A DNA stretch of 64,000 nucleotides, taken from the NCBI GenBank assembly GCA_003222895.1, contig QHXI01000048.1, positions 117,312-181,311 on the forward strand, read 5' to 3'. The notes under the pieces were generated by a model that saw only the letters and a list, made by a program, of their open reading frames with translations, made no database searches and was not told the origin of the DNA. The stretch comes from Acidobacteriota bacterium (GTDB lineage Bacteria > Acidobacteriota > Blastocatellia > Pyrinomonadales > Pyrinomonadaceae). This document shows, one piece after another, positions 16,883 through 25,747 of the stretch. The translations under genes were made by a program, and so were the position numbers. The first letter of the stretch is position 1, and the number at the start of each line of letters is the position of its first letter.

Positions 16883-17077
16883 CTAACGTTGGGTTTGCTC
16901 TTGGCCGCCGCCTTGTTGCACACCGCCTTGGTCGCCTTTTGGTTCCTGGCCACCTTGCTGTCCGCCTTGTTGACCACCGGCGGATTTATCACCTTGCGGA
17001 TTTCGTCCCGGCGCCTGCGAGCCGCCTTGTTGTCCTCCGCCTTGCTGACCCTGATTTCTTTCTCTATCGTCTGCCAT
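16883..17077 (-). CDS. Small Gln/Gly-rich protein
   Basis: The ATG at 17077 follows GGGAGGG and gives 64 residues. After M-A-D-D-R-E-R-N the sequence is an irregular repeat of Q-Q-G-G. It is certainly low complexity and probably disordered. Function unknown; it groups with the other tiny hydrophilic proteins of this region. Confidence 0.55.
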   Translation of the reverse strand: MADDRERNQGQQGGGQQGGSQAPGRNPQGDKSAGGQQGGQQGGQEPKGDQGGVQQGGGQEQTQR

Positions 17078-17415
17078 TGCTATTCCCTCCCCTGTTTGAA
17101 ATAGTTGGGCTTCAGACATCCTCAGCCCGCATTTGGCTTTCACTTATCAAAAGTTGTACCGCTTAAAAAGAAGCCTCTTGGCGTCTTAACTGGCAAGCCT
17201 CTATTCAAAAAGAATACAGGCTGCACGTGAAGTCGAACACATCGGAGATAAGGTGAGTGAGTCATGGATATGACTACTGATTACATACGGACGCGCACTC
17301 TTTGTGTTCAGAAATCATTCAACATTTTGGGGAGGCAGGACGATGGCGCTGCAAGATCACTCATGCAGGCGCCTCCATCAATAATTTCCGACGCAACGAT
17401 TTATGAAGCGTGTTT
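17078..17415. other. Intergenic stretch between the Q/G-rich gene and the MFS gene
   Basis: No supported gene. It contains an imperfect inverted repeat at 17345-17373 (GGCGCTGCA and TGCAGGCGCC, one bulged base). A plus-strand frame from 17264 runs into the MFS gene and has no recognisable product. Confidence 0.4.
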
Positions 17416-18600
17416 CTATTTGGCGATTGACGCGCTCCTTCCCCACAAAAAGATGGGCAGCGCAAGAAGCTGCAAAGCAATAGAGAGCAGAACGAGCGAG
17501 GTCAAGGATATGTCGTATAAGAAACCCATGGTTGCGCTACCGAGAAACCAAGCGACGCCGTAACAAGTGTAGAAGAGGCCGAATCCGGTGCTCCTTTTTG
17601 ATGCCGTAATGACTGTTGCGAGAAGCGCCTTCAATAGAGAGTTCTGTGCTCCCATTCCGATGCCCCAAACTGCCATGCCAAGTGAAGCCAGCCAAAACTG
17701 GCCCAGGAAAACCATCGGTCCAAACATTGCACCGACGAGGAAAGCGATGAAGACGATCGGGAAACCGATTCGATCGAAAAGACGACCGAACAAAAGATTG
17801 CTCAGGGCTCCGGCGCCCATGGCAACAGCATAAACGAGAGGAATATCCCGTTGGGGAATGATCGAGGCCTTTTGAAAATGAAAGGCGATCAAAGAGAAAT
17901 CCGCGAAGCCCGCTGCGATTAGCGCTCCCGCTCCGGTAAAAATCCAAAATGCTTTTGGGAATCCCTTCGCCTCTGAGAAGTCAGCCGGCTCCTGTTCCAT
18001 CTCATGCGGAGTCGGATGCGAAATTCGCGCGACGACCAGGGTGGCCAAACAAAGTAACGCTGGAATCAGCAGCACGGCAAAGGCGTAGCGGTACCCACCA
18101 TTCAAGTAGAGAACCAGGGCCACGATCAACGGGCTGATTGCCGCGCCGGCTTGATCCAACCCCTCATTCAAACCAAAGACCCACCCGCGTCCGATGGATT
18201 TTCCGGCGTAGGAAATCATCGCGTCAACCGCCGGCTTTCGAATCGCTCGCCCGGTTCTCTCGGCGACGATTAAGGCTGCGGCGAGCGGCCAGTTACCAGC
18301 GAGCGCGAGCGCGGGTACCGCCAGCACGTTAGTTACGTAACCGATGAAAGTGAAGATCCAATAACGATGAGTCTTGTCTGAGAAATAGCCTGAGATAGAA
18401 CGAAGACTGTAACCGAGCAACTCGCCAAACCCGGCAACGAAACCAATAATGGTTGCGCTGGCGCCCAGCGATCCGAGGAATGGACCACTGATGCTGCGCC
18501 CGCCTTCATAGGCCATGTCGGCGAACAGGTTGACGATGCCGATGATGATGACGAATCGGAACGCAAGTTTGGCGACGTGCTTGGAATTGGTCTTCGGCAT
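17416..18600 (-). CDS. MFS transporter
   Basis: 394 residues with about 11-12 hydrophobic spans. N-terminal pattern N-L-F-A-D-M-A-Y-E-G-G-R-S-I-S-G-P-F-L, then G-Y-F-S-D-K-T-H-R-Y-W (loop 2-3 motif), then R-T-G-R-A-I-R-K-P-A. These blocks are typical of a bacterial MFS subgroup with unknown substrate. The gene lies downstream of the hemerythrin pair on the same strand, with an 18-base gap. Confidence 0.85.
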   Translation of the reverse strand: MPKTNSKHVAKLAFRFVIIIGIVNLFADMAYEGGRSISGPFLGSLGASATIIGFVAGFGELLGYSLRSISGYFSDKTHRYWIFTFIGYVTNVLAVPALALAGNWPLAAALIVAERTGRAIRKPAVDAMISYAGKSIGRGWVFGLNEGLDQAGAAISPLIVALVLYLNGGYRYAFAVLLIPALLCLATLVVARISHPTPHEMEQEPADFSEAKGFPKAFWIFTGAGALIAAGFADFSLIAFHFQKASIIPQRDIPLVYAVAMGAGALSNLLFGRLFDRIGFPIVFIAFLVGAMFGPMVFLGQFWLASLGMAVWGIGMGAQNSLLKALLATVITASKRSTGFGLFYTCYGVAWFLGSATMGFLYDISLTSLVLLSIALQLLALPIFLWGRSASIAK

Positions 18601-18618
18601 CAGTCAACGATCATGCCA

Positions 18619-18921
18619 TCAAACTTTTGGCGGCGGGGGCGCGGTGAACTGAGAAATGTCCGCAAGTCCGAGGCTACTCTCGATCCCGCTGATTTGGTTG
18701 ACTGCATTTTCAAAACCATCTTCACCGAACTGGTCGTGTTCAATGTCTTCAAACTTGTCGTTCATCTCGTCGAGTTGGCTGTCCGTCATAGTTATCTTCC
18801 ACGCGGGAAAGATGATCGTATCTTCCCTCGCCGCGTGATGGCGGTACATCAAGACGAAGCCTTCCAAAGCCTTTGCCAATGACTCGGCATTATTCGATCC
18901 CAACTTCGCGTCTTGGGTCAC
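18619..18921 (-). pseudogene. Hemerythrin-like protein, C-terminal fragment after a frameshift
   Basis: 100 residues, would start at GTG in a GTGA overlap with the upstream fragment. It carries the second half of a hemerythrin domain: Y-R-H-H-A-A-R-E-D-T-I-I-F-P-A-W, i.e. the HxxxE/D ligand helix, and ends in a proline run. The preceding fragment ends exactly where the family continues into this sequence, and one extra G in GCG-TGACC would restore a single frame. It may also be translated by coupling. Confidence 0.7.
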
Positions 18922-19358
18922 GCAACGATGTAGTCCGTAATCTCGCGTCCGCGATTATGCTGCGCTACGAGAATGTCCGGATAGGTTGCCGCTTCTCCGC
19001 CGGCTTTCCTGACCGCCGGAAAGATATAAGCTTCTTCCAGTTTCTTCTCGTGATACTCCTCGCCAAATGCCCGAAACAACTTAGCCGTCTTTTGCAGCGC
19101 ATCCGGAGGAACCAGCGAGGGATTACTGCGAAGCTTCGTCACTGCCGCGCTATAGACCAACAATGCGCGTCTAAGAACTCCGTGTTCCCGCATCAGGTCT
19201 TCAGTGGCGGTTACTTCGCCGCCTTTCTCTTCGGGCTTTGAGTCATTCTCCGCAGAAATAATTGCTTTCTTTTCACAAGCAGCTAAAACGACACCGGCTC
19301 CCGCAATGGCCGAAACTCGCAAGAACTTACGTCGGTTGTCATCATTCCCTGATTTCAT
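18918..19358 (-). pseudogene. Tat-type secreted hemerythrin-like protein, N-terminal fragment
   Basis: The ATG at 19358 follows GAGGTGG; 146 residues. A signal R-R-K-F-L-R-V-S-A-I-A-G-A-G-V-V-L-A-A-C combines a twin-arginine-like start and a lipobox Cys. The hemerythrin part supplies R-E-H-G-V-L-R-R, Y-H-E-K-K-L-E-E-A-Y-I-F-P-A and A-Q-H-N-R-G-R-E-I-T-D-Y. It then stops before the fourth ligand helix, which is encoded in the next frame. Di-iron binding needs both pieces. The cause could be a sequencing error, a real frameshift, or a two-part protein. Confidence 0.75.
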
Positions 19359-19394
19359 CTTCCACCTCTGCGAATGCAATTCTGGAAAGCTCTC

Positions 19395-20357
19395 TCACTG
19401 GTTTTCTGTTTCGTGGTCCTCGGGCAACATTTCGGTGCCACGTATGAACTCGCGAATATATGGATCTTCTGACTCAATCAGTTCGGTGCCCGTCCCACTG
19501 AAGATCTCGCGGCCCCTGCGCAACATCAGGATGTTCGTATTAGTCAGACAGAGATTCTGGCGATCCTCCCTGAATCGAAGCTTGCCTTTCTCGTCGACGC
19601 TTACATATTCCGAGGTCAAATACTTCACCACATCCATTTCGTGCGTCACAACAATCGAGGAGACATTTTCCAGGTCGCGCAACTCGATAATCAGATCGCA
19701 GATTGTTCCGGATGTCGGCGGGTCAAGCGCCACGGTAGGTTCATCGAACAAGACAATCTTCGGGTTGCCGACCAGCGCGCGGGCAATACTCAGACGCTTG
19801 CGCATGCCTCCGGAGAGTTCGCTGGGCAGCTTGTCTACCGCGTCTTCGAGCTTGACGAATTTCAATAGCGAACGAACTTCTTCTTCTATCTCTTTCTCAG
19901 GTACTTCATGCTCCTGCAAGCGGAAGGCGACGTTTTCATAAACGGACAAAGAATCGAAAAGCGCGCCTTCCTGAAACACCATTCCCATCTTATCGCGAGC
20001 TCGTTGCAACTCGTCTTCATCGAGCGGCGCAATATCCTCACCGTCGATAAAGATCTGTCCCTTATCTGGTTTCAATAGTCCGAGAATCAATTTCAAGATC
20101 GTCGACTTGCCGCCGCCCGAACCGCTCAGGATGATCTTGATCTCACCTTGCTCAAGTTTGAAGCTGAGATCGTTGAGGACCGTCTTATCGTCGTAAGAAA
20201 AAGAGACATTGCGGAATTCGACGGCGGGGATCATCGGATCAATTTCTTCTGATCCGGTCACAGCTACATCGCGCTCGAAGACAGTGGAGCGGGCCTCAAC
20301 GAGTGAGTCCTGTTGCAACTCCCTGCCCGAGTATTCTCTATTGCTGCTACGTCGCAT
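19395..20357 (-). CDS. ABC transporter ATP-binding protein, MlaF-like
   Basis: 320 residues from the ATG at 20357, chosen over a TTG at 20369; a later ATG at 20234 is also possible. Walker A G-S-G-G-G-K-S-T, signature L-S-G-G-M-R-K-R, Walker B I-V-L-F-D-E-P-T followed by V-A-L-D-P, and the switch His in V-V-T-H-E-M-D. The Q-loop M-V-F-Q-E-G-A-L-F-D-S and the overall pattern resemble MlaF, the ATPase of retrograde phospholipid transport. No MlaE permease or MlaD is adjacent, so its partner must be elsewhere. Confidence 0.85.
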   Translation of the reverse strand: MRRSSNREYSGRELQQDSLVEARSTVFERDVAVTGSEEIDPMIPAVEFRNVSFSYDDKTVLNDLSFKLEQGEIKIILSGSGGGKSTILKLILGLLKPDKGQIFIDGEDIAPLDEDELQRARDKMGMVFQEGALFDSLSVYENVAFRLQEHEVPEKEIEEEVRSLLKFVKLEDAVDKLPSELSGGMRKRLSIARALVGNPKIVLFDEPTVALDPPTSGTICDLIIELRDLENVSSIVVTHEMDVVKYLTSEYVSVDEKGKLRFREDRQNLCLTNTNILMLRRGREIFSGTGTELIESEDPYIREFIRGTEMLPEDHETENQ

Positions 20358-20522
20358 TCGATGGCACAAATTGAGCGCACGTAGCGTACCGCGCTTCTGA
20401 TGAAAAGATCATCGACCCTCGTGGCAGATTCCTTCAACTAACTCTGGACTGAGGACCCGGCTTTGGCACGGGCAATGCTCTTATGAATTTTGATGCGTTC
20501 ATATGTAACAAAAGAGTGCATT

Positions 20523-21803
20523 ATGAGCCTGCGCAAAAGCAGAGCGGCCTCGTGGATGATCCCGCGTCCGGCTGCGGCCGGAGATCAGATGCTGAGTCTT
20601 CAGCATTGCCTGCTCGTGCTTATCAGAGCGTTCGCATTACTATGGCTTGGCGCCAACACTTGCCTGGCCCAAGGGACCATCGTTAACTTTCAGAGGGTGC
20701 TTGACGATAAGGCGGGCCGCGAGCAAAGCGATGTCGCGGCGCTGGACCGCGGAGAGACTGTGGTAAAGCTTCTGCCTGGGCCTGACAAGCGGGAGATCGC
20801 ATTGTGCGGAATGATCCGCCTGCAGACTCCGGCGGAGATATTTCTGCAATCCTTCCAGGAAAACATGGCTCGCAAAAGCAGTCCGGCGATTCTTGAGATT
20901 GGCAACTTTAGTAATCCGCCGTCGCTTGAGGATCTCCAGGGACTCACCATCGAAGATCGTGATATTGAAGACCTCAGGCAATGTGTCGTCGGAGATTGCC
21001 GGCTTAAGCTGTCGGCGATAATGATTGCACGTCTACAGAAAGAAGTGGATTGGGCGTCGTCGAACTATCGCGATCAAGTCACTCAGCTCCTTAAACAAAT
21101 GCTGCTGGATTATTTACGCGATTATCAGGCTCGAGGAGACGCGGCGCTCATACAGTATGACGATAAGGACAGAGCAATTCGGCTGGCGGATGAGCAACGT
21201 CAACTATTATCGGTATCAACTTATGATTCTCTAGTTAATTTTGCTGAGGCTCCAAAAGAGACTTCAAAACCTGAATTGACTGAGATCCAGACCGCGTTCG
21301 TCTGGTCAAAGATCAAGTTCGGCCTAAAACCTGTCATTGCGATCAATCACATCAAGATCTACCGACGCGCCCAGAAACTTGGTGCGCAAATTCTAATCGT
21401 TTCGAAGCAGATATACGCCAACCACTATTTTGATTCATCGCTCGCGCTGACTGCATTTCTGAATATTCCGGGTCCGAATCCTGGATCATATCTATTTTAT
21501 GAGAATCGTTCTCGCGTCGATGGCCTTGCGGGCCCATTTGGTAGGATCAAACGCGGCATCGTCGAGGATGCGGCTATGGCCGGCCTCAAGTCTGTTCTAT
21601 CTCAATCGCAAGCGCGTCTTAATAATCGCGCCTTGAATGCCTTCGATACGAGGCCGGCCGCAGTCGAACAAAATGTCGGCAGATGGAAATTTCGGAAGCT
21701 TCATCTGTTTCTGCTCGTATGGATCATAATAGTCGTCATGTTCATAGTAATGTGCCCTTACAGCGCGAAGTCGATCATCGTCAAACGACATATCCAGGGC
21801 TAA
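20523..21803 (+). CDS. Hypothetical exported protein with C-terminal membrane span
   Basis: About 426 residues; the start is uncertain (ATG at 20523 or 20589, neither with a strong ribosome site). A hydrophobic segment C-L-L-V-L-I-R-A-F-A-L-L-W-L-G ending C-L-A-Q is a signal peptide. The body is helical and soluble with A-L-I-Q-Y-D-D-K-D-R-A, and a single membrane span (L-F-L-L-V-W-I-I-I-V-V-M-F-I-V) sits near the end. No catalytic motif or named family was recognised. It is convergent with the M23 peptidase gene. Confidence 0.65.
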   Translation: MSLRKSRAASWMIPRPAAAGDQMLSLQHCLLVLIRAFALLWLGANTCLAQGTIVNFQRVLDDKAGREQSDVAALDRGETVVKLLPGPDKREIALCGMIRLQTPAEIFLQSFQENMARKSSPAILEIGNFSNPPSLEDLQGLTIEDRDIEDLRQCVVGDCRLKLSAIMIARLQKEVDWASSNYRDQVTQLLKQMLLDYLRDYQARGDAALIQYDDKDRAIRLADEQRQLLSVSTYDSLVNFAEAPKETSKPELTEIQTAFVWSKIKFGLKPVIAINHIKIYRRAQKLGAQILIVSKQIYANHYFDSSLALTAFLNIPGPNPGSYLFYENRSRVDGLAGPFGRIKRGIVEDAAMAGLKSVLSQSQARLNNRALNAFDTRPAAVEQNVGRWKFRKLHLFLLVWIIIVVMFIVMCPYSAKSIIVKRHIQG

Positions 21804-21834
21804 TGAACCTTTGCTGTTTGCCGAATACAAGAGG

Positions 21835-22437
21835 CTACCGGCTTTTTTTGCTCCGTCCGATCTTAAGAGTGCTTTTGTCTTCTGGCCTGTCGCTCAGAAG
21901 AGGCAACGGATTCAGCGCGCCGTCACGCGCGTACACGCCAAAGTGAAGATGGGTGGGACCACCGGCCGCATTTCCGGTGTTACCGACATAGCCCAGCACA
22001 GTTTGAGTAGTCACGCGGTCGCCGATCGCAATGTTCGGCGCGTATGAATCGAGATGGGCGTAATAGTAAATTCTTCCGCCGGCGCCGATGACCGAAACTG
22101 TCTGCCCACCCAGTGTGTTTTCACCGATGCGAAGAACATACCCATCGGTCGCTGAGAGTACGGGCGTGCCACGCTTCGCAAAAATATCCTGGCCTTCATG
22201 TAAGCGATCGCCTTCCCGCGGCGCGTGCCATGTGTCAGCGATCTGACTCTTCGTTACACCCTGAACGGGCATCTCCAGGTTCTGATCGGGTGCCTTTGCA
22301 TACAGGCGAGCTACATGTACGACGAAGAGAGTCTTATTAGCGACTAAGCCTACGCCGGCATAGATCGCAGCTCCGTTGATGAGGATGACTATCAACGAAA
22401 CGAAGATCAGTAGCAACCGAATTAGCTTGTTCGTCAC
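21835..22437 (-). CDS. M23 family metallopeptidase (membrane-anchored)
   Basis: The GTG at 22437 (or 22440) gives about 200 residues. One N-terminal membrane anchor (L-I-R-L-L-L-I-F-V-S-L-I-V-I-L-I) is followed by a LytM/M23 domain with the zinc ligands H-E-G-Q-D (HxxxD) and T-H-L-H-F-G (HxH). The H-L-D-S-Y-A block also fits the family. Predicted peptidoglycan endopeptidase on the outer face of the inner membrane. It starts about 10 bases after the DUF5335 gene, so they are probably cotranscribed. Confidence 0.88.
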   Translation of the reverse strand: MTNKLIRLLLIFVSLIVILINGAAIYAGVGLVANKTLFVVHVARLYAKAPDQNLEMPVQGVTKSQIADTWHAPREGDRLHEGQDIFAKRGTPVLSATDGYVLRIGENTLGGQTVSVIGAGGRIYYYAHLDSYAPNIAIGDRVTTQTVLGYVGNTGNAAGGPTHLHFGVYARDGALNPLPLLSDRPEDKSTLKIGRSKKSR

Positions 22438-22448
22438 CACCTTGCGCC

Positions 22449-22829
22449 TTACTCGGTGACTACTCCATCCACAAACTCCGGTGGAACTGGAGATCGGAAA
22501 CGCAGAAGTGTTTTGGAATCGTTGGCCCATTCAATTTCCAATGCGGCGTCGGCTCCGTCATCGGTTTTTTCGAGCCAGACGTGCTCTGGTTTTGTGATCG
22601 TGTGGTTGATATGAACGTCAGGCGTCTTCCCCATATTGATTGCGATGCTTTCTGATTTATCTGCTTCAGAGGCAAGGCTGACACCTTCGAGCGGGAGATC
22701 ATGCGCTTCCTCCTGGGCGCCGACTTCAGAGCCGAACACTTCAAGCGTCGCCAGCCAACCCTCATGCTGACGGCTGAAGCTATCGAAGAAGCTGTTCCAT
22801 TCCTGACGTGGTATCTCTTGTGTGTGCAT
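22449..22829 (-). CDS. DUF5335 family protein
   Basis: The ATG at 22829 follows AGAGAGG; 126 residues. The blocks I-P-R-Q-E-W-N-S-F-F-D-S-F-S-R-Q-H-E-G-W-L and D-V-H-I-N-H-T-I-T-K-P match DUF5335, a small soluble family of unknown function common in Acidobacteria. Confidence 0.75.
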   Translation of the reverse strand: MHTQEIPRQEWNSFFDSFSRQHEGWLATLEVFGSEVGAQEEAHDLPLEGVSLASEADKSESIAINMGKTPDVHINHTITKPEHVWLEKTDDGADAALEIEWANDSKTLLRFRSPVPPEFVDGVVTE

Positions 22830-22919
22830 AACTACCTCTCTTTGTTTGCGCCGCAAACTTTTAACTTGCAGCCGCAAGTTACCCTACCGCTTCTAAAGTT
22901 CGAATAACAATTCGTGCCT

Positions 22920-23078
22920 GGCCGCAGCGCGGCCAAATGTTTATTAAAACGAGTGGGTGGCTGATTCTTCCAGCTCCATAGGAGCGCAATCTTCTGTTAG
23001 CTAACCACACATTTCGCTCCTCCGGAGCTTCAAAGCTGTTGAGCATCGGGTTCTATAAACATTTGGTCCCTCCGGGAC
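22920..23078. repeat. Cluster of ATAAACATTT-hairpin elements
   Basis: The gap of 323 bases between the DUF5335 start and the esterase-like gene holds three copies of a dispersed element. Minus orientation at 22920-22946: stem GGCCGC, loop, then TAATAAACATTTGG on the minus strand. Plus at 23010-23028: CATTTC followed by GCTCC-TCC-GGAGC. Plus at 23051-23078: TTCTATAAACATTTG followed by GTCCC-TCC-GGGAC. A further hairpin GCTCC-ATA-GGAGC lies at 22973-22985. No protein-coding frame was supported. Confidence 0.8.
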
Positions 23079-23152
23079 TAAGAACGGAAACGACCGCAAA
23101 GGTGCCCAGACTTATTGCCACAACACTAGAAACACCACGCTAACAACTTGCG

Positions 23153-24499
23153 CTACATTCCAGTCGGGTATGTCTCTGGTGGTTCACCTGTTTCCCAAAG
23201 GGCCTGACGTTCGAGCGGTTGTAACGCGCTGGTTTCATCAAAGTGAATGACCGCGTCGAACTGATCTGAGAGACGCGCCTGGAAGTAATGACTTTGCCTC
23301 TCAGTCTGCGGCAAATAGATCACGCCAATCGCTCGTTCCAATCTTGGATCGCGAAGCGCAACCGACGCTAACCTGTCGTCACGGAGCGGCAAAAAAACGT
23401 TTGCTGTTTCCGCATCATGGAACGAAGCTTCGTAACTATCCTCGAGCGCCGGCCGCACGCGCTTGCGTTCCGCCGGCGCGTCCCAATCGGAAGCAGCGGT
23501 AACTGTCCCCGTGTAGGTTGTGAAACCGATGAGCACTGCCTCTGATCCATATCGTTCGCGCACTAACTGCCCGACGTTTAGCTCGCCATAATCCGCCATG
23601 TAAGTAGCGCGCGCATCACCGAGATGAGAGTTGTGTTCCCAAACCGCAATCTTCGCTATCTGACCCTGCATGTTGAGATGTGTAACCAGTGCTCCCAGTG
23701 TTTCTGCCATGTGTCGATCCCGCAAGTTCCATGACTCGACTCGGCCGCGGAACATCGAGCGATAGTACTTCTCGGCATTGAGTATTAAGCGCGCATTCTG
23801 TTCGGCAAGAAAGAATTCATCCTGCGCCACTCGACCATCGCGACTGGCATAATCCGCTGCCTGCCGGCGCAATTCTATGAGTTGTTCGATCACTTCACGC
23901 TCACATGACTCGGTTAATCCGAAGTTGGCCGCATAGCCGTATGCCTGCGTGTCTTCGGCGAAATGCTCGAAGCAGGAGTAGCGGTAAAGGGCGCGTTTGG
24001 CCGCTACGGGATCGACTTTGTTTAAATACCCGAGCACCGCCTCGATCGATGTGTATAAGCTGTAAAGATCAAGACCGTAGAAACCTACTTTGGCCCCATT
24101 TGTTGGAAGCGAAGCGTTGTAATCGCGCAGCCACTCGACAAACTCGAGCACGACGGTGTTGCGCCACATCCAGGTCGGAAAGCGTTTGAAACCGCTGAGC
24201 GCCTCGTCTGCGTTTACATCATCGCCCAGACCACGCACATAACGGTTGACGCGAAAGGCATCGGGCCAATCGGCTTCGACCGCAATCGAGGTGAAAGCTT
24301 TCTCTTCTATTAATCGCTTGGTGATTTCAGCGCGCTCGCGATAGAACTCATGCGTGCCGTGTGTCGCTTCACCGAGAAGGCAGAAACGGGCGTCGCCAAT
24401 TAGTCTGAGGAGCGGATCGTAATCGCGCGCGTTACCTTCGAGCGGCTGCGATGCTTGCTTAACTACCTTCGCCATCAAATTTTGTTCTGCTATAGCCAT
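23153..24499 (-). CDS. Erythromycin esterase family protein
   Basis: 448 residues. Blocks L-L-G-E-A-T-H-G-T-H-E-F-Y near residue 37, A-V-E-A-D-W-P-D, and W-E-H-N-S-H-L-G-D-A-R near residue 290 carry the conserved Glu and His residues of the Ere/succinoglycan-biosynthesis (DUF/EreA) fold. Family members hydrolyse macrolide lactones, but most chromosomal members, especially those next to a phosphoribosyltransferase as here, have unknown substrates. It starts 13 bases after the phosphoribosyltransferase stop. Confidence 0.88.
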   Translation of the reverse strand: MAIAEQNLMAKVVKQASQPLEGNARDYDPLLRLIGDARFCLLGEATHGTHEFYRERAEITKRLIEEKAFTSIAVEADWPDAFRVNRYVRGLGDDVNADEALSGFKRFPTWMWRNTVVLEFVEWLRDYNASLPTNGAKVGFYGLDLYSLYTSIEAVLGYLNKVDPVAAKRALYRYSCFEHFAEDTQAYGYAANFGLTESCEREVIEQLIELRRQAADYASRDGRVAQDEFFLAEQNARLILNAEKYYRSMFRGRVESWNLRDRHMAETLGALVTHLNMQGQIAKIAVWEHNSHLGDARATYMADYGELNVGQLVRERYGSEAVLIGFTTYTGTVTAASDWDAPAERKRVRPALEDSYEASFHDAETANVFLPLRDDRLASVALRDPRLERAIGVIYLPQTERQSHYFQARLSDQFDAVIHFDETSALQPLERQALWETGEPPETYPTGM

Positions 24500-24511
24500 G
24501 ACTGTCTTGCT

Positions 24512-25192
24512 CTACGAAGCGTGAGCCAACTTCCTTTGGTCCCTTTCACTAGCTTCGCTTCTGGCTTTACCGAGGAGGTCACGGACCTCTTCATCAGTCG
24601 TCTGTGAAAAGTCTCGATACCATTGCCCCACGCCGAGAAACGGCTCCGGCGTTTTTGCGCAAATGATTTCATCCACGCCCATCCGATATTCATTGCAGGT
24701 TTGAGGCGCAGAAACCGGAACGGCGACGACGATGCGCGCCGGGTTTTGTTGTCGAAGAGCGGATGCCGCCGCGCGCATGGTCGAGCCCGTTGCCAGCCCA
24801 TCATCCACCAGAATGATTGTCTTGCCGCGCACTTCAGGCTCCGGACGATTACCGCGATAGGTATGTTCGCGGCGTTCTAGTTCTCTCGACTCATCAGCGG
24901 CAACCGCGTCGATAACCTCGCCAGGGATTCTCAGATAATCGACGACGTCGTCGTTGAGAACACGAACGCCGCCAGTCGCGATTGCGCCCATCGCAAGTTC
25001 TTCATGACCCGGAACACCGAGTTTTCTAACCAGGAAAATATCGAGCGGTGCGCGCAAAGCTTTCGCCACTTCAAAGGCCACTGGGACGCCGCCGCGTGGC
25101 AAAGCTAAAACCAGAACGTCGTCGCGGTCTGCATAGTCCGCAAGCCGCGCCGCCAATTGTTTGCCTGCGTCGATTCGATCACGGTAAATCAT
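24512..25192 (-). CDS. Phosphoribosyltransferase-domain protein
   Basis: 226 residues from the ATG at 25192. The type I phosphoribosyltransferase signature for PRPP binding is [14 protein letters not shown] near residue 120, with [10 protein letters not shown] near residue 35. The base substrate is not evident. In many genomes such proteins are paired or fused with a dienelactone-hydrolase-like protein and an erythromycin esterase-like protein; here the esterase is next and the hydrolase is at 26231. Confidence 0.88.
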   Translation of the reverse strand: MIYRDRIDAGKQLAARLADYADRDDVLVLALPRGGVPVAFEVAKALRAPLDIFLVRKLGVPGHEELAMGAIATGGVRVLNDDVVDYLRIPGEVIDAVAADESRELERREHTYRGNRPEPEVRGKTIILVDDGLATGSTMRAAASALRQQNPARIVVAVPVSAPQTCNEYRMGVDEIICAKTPEPFLGVGQWYRDFSQTTDEEVRDLLGKARSEASERDQRKLAHAS

Positions 25193-25265
25193 CACGTTCA
25201 ATCATCACGCCGGGGCTATGAGCCGACCGTTGGACGCGCCAATGCTCTGCTCGATTCCGCCACTC

Positions 25266-25499
25266 TCAAAGGCATAGCTGCTCTGTCGCGTTTGTTTGCT
25301 TCTTTCCGAAGACGTGCATAGCGATGGGGATTGTGCTTGCCAGTCCTGATAAGAAAAGCGTCCAGCCAAGCACTTTTCGTTTTTCTCGCTTGAACTTTCC
25401 AGCGAGCAACAATCCCGCTCCGAATCCAATCGCCCCGCGGGTAGCCGCAATCAACGCGATTTCCGGCACAGTAACGCTCTTAGGCTCTGAAATATTCAT
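25266..25499 (-). CDS. Small two-span membrane protein
   Basis: 77 residues with two hydrophobic segments (I-A-L-I-A-A-T-R-G-A-I-G-F-G-A-G-L-L-L and L-F-L-S-G-L-A-S-T-I-P-I-A) joined by a basic loop K-F-K-R-E-K-R-K. An AGGAG site precedes the ATG. No family was recognised. Confidence 0.6.
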   Translation of the reverse strand: MNISEPKSVTVPEIALIAATRGAIGFGAGLLLAGKFKREKRKVLGWTLFLSGLASTIPIAMHVFGKKQTNATEQLCL

Positions 25500-25547
25500 A
25501 ATGCCTTCTCCTAATTTCCTTCGGTGCTGTTCAGGCTCCCGTCCGAC

Positions 25548-25691
25548 TCAACCACAATCGGGATGACCGCAACTACACTGCGTCTGGCCTTCTGATGCGC
25601 TGCGGCATTGTTCGCTGCAGTAGTCACCACTTGCCGCCGTGCAATTGCACGCCGGATGAGCGCATTTGTCTTTTTGTTCCGAGTCTTTCAT
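25548..25691 (-). CDS. Bacterial metallothionein-like protein
   Basis: The ATG at 25691 follows GGAGGAG; 47 residues, 10 of them Cys-rich core: K-C-A-H-P-A-C-N-C, then Y-C-S-E-Q-C, then C-S-C-G-H-P-D-C-G. The order C-x-H-P-x-C-x-C ... Y-C-S-x-x-C ... C-x-C-G-H-x-x-C is that of SmtA/BmtA bacterial metallothioneins, which bind Zn(II) or Cd(II) through Cys and His. There are nine cysteines and three histidine-type positions in view. No SmtB-like repressor is adjacent. Confidence 0.88.
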   Translation of the reverse strand: MKDSEQKDKCAHPACNCTAASGDYCSEQCRSASEGQTQCSCGHPDCG

Positions 25692-25747
25692 GTAACTCCT
25701 CCCCTTCTTTTGATCTTTCTTTTCACTGAATCCGTTTCCGGCTGCGA

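Noticed and set aside
17264..17563. Plus-strand frame of 99 codons beginning M-D-M-T-T-D
   Set aside because: Its second half is antisense to the MFS gene end, and no family or ribosome site supports it.
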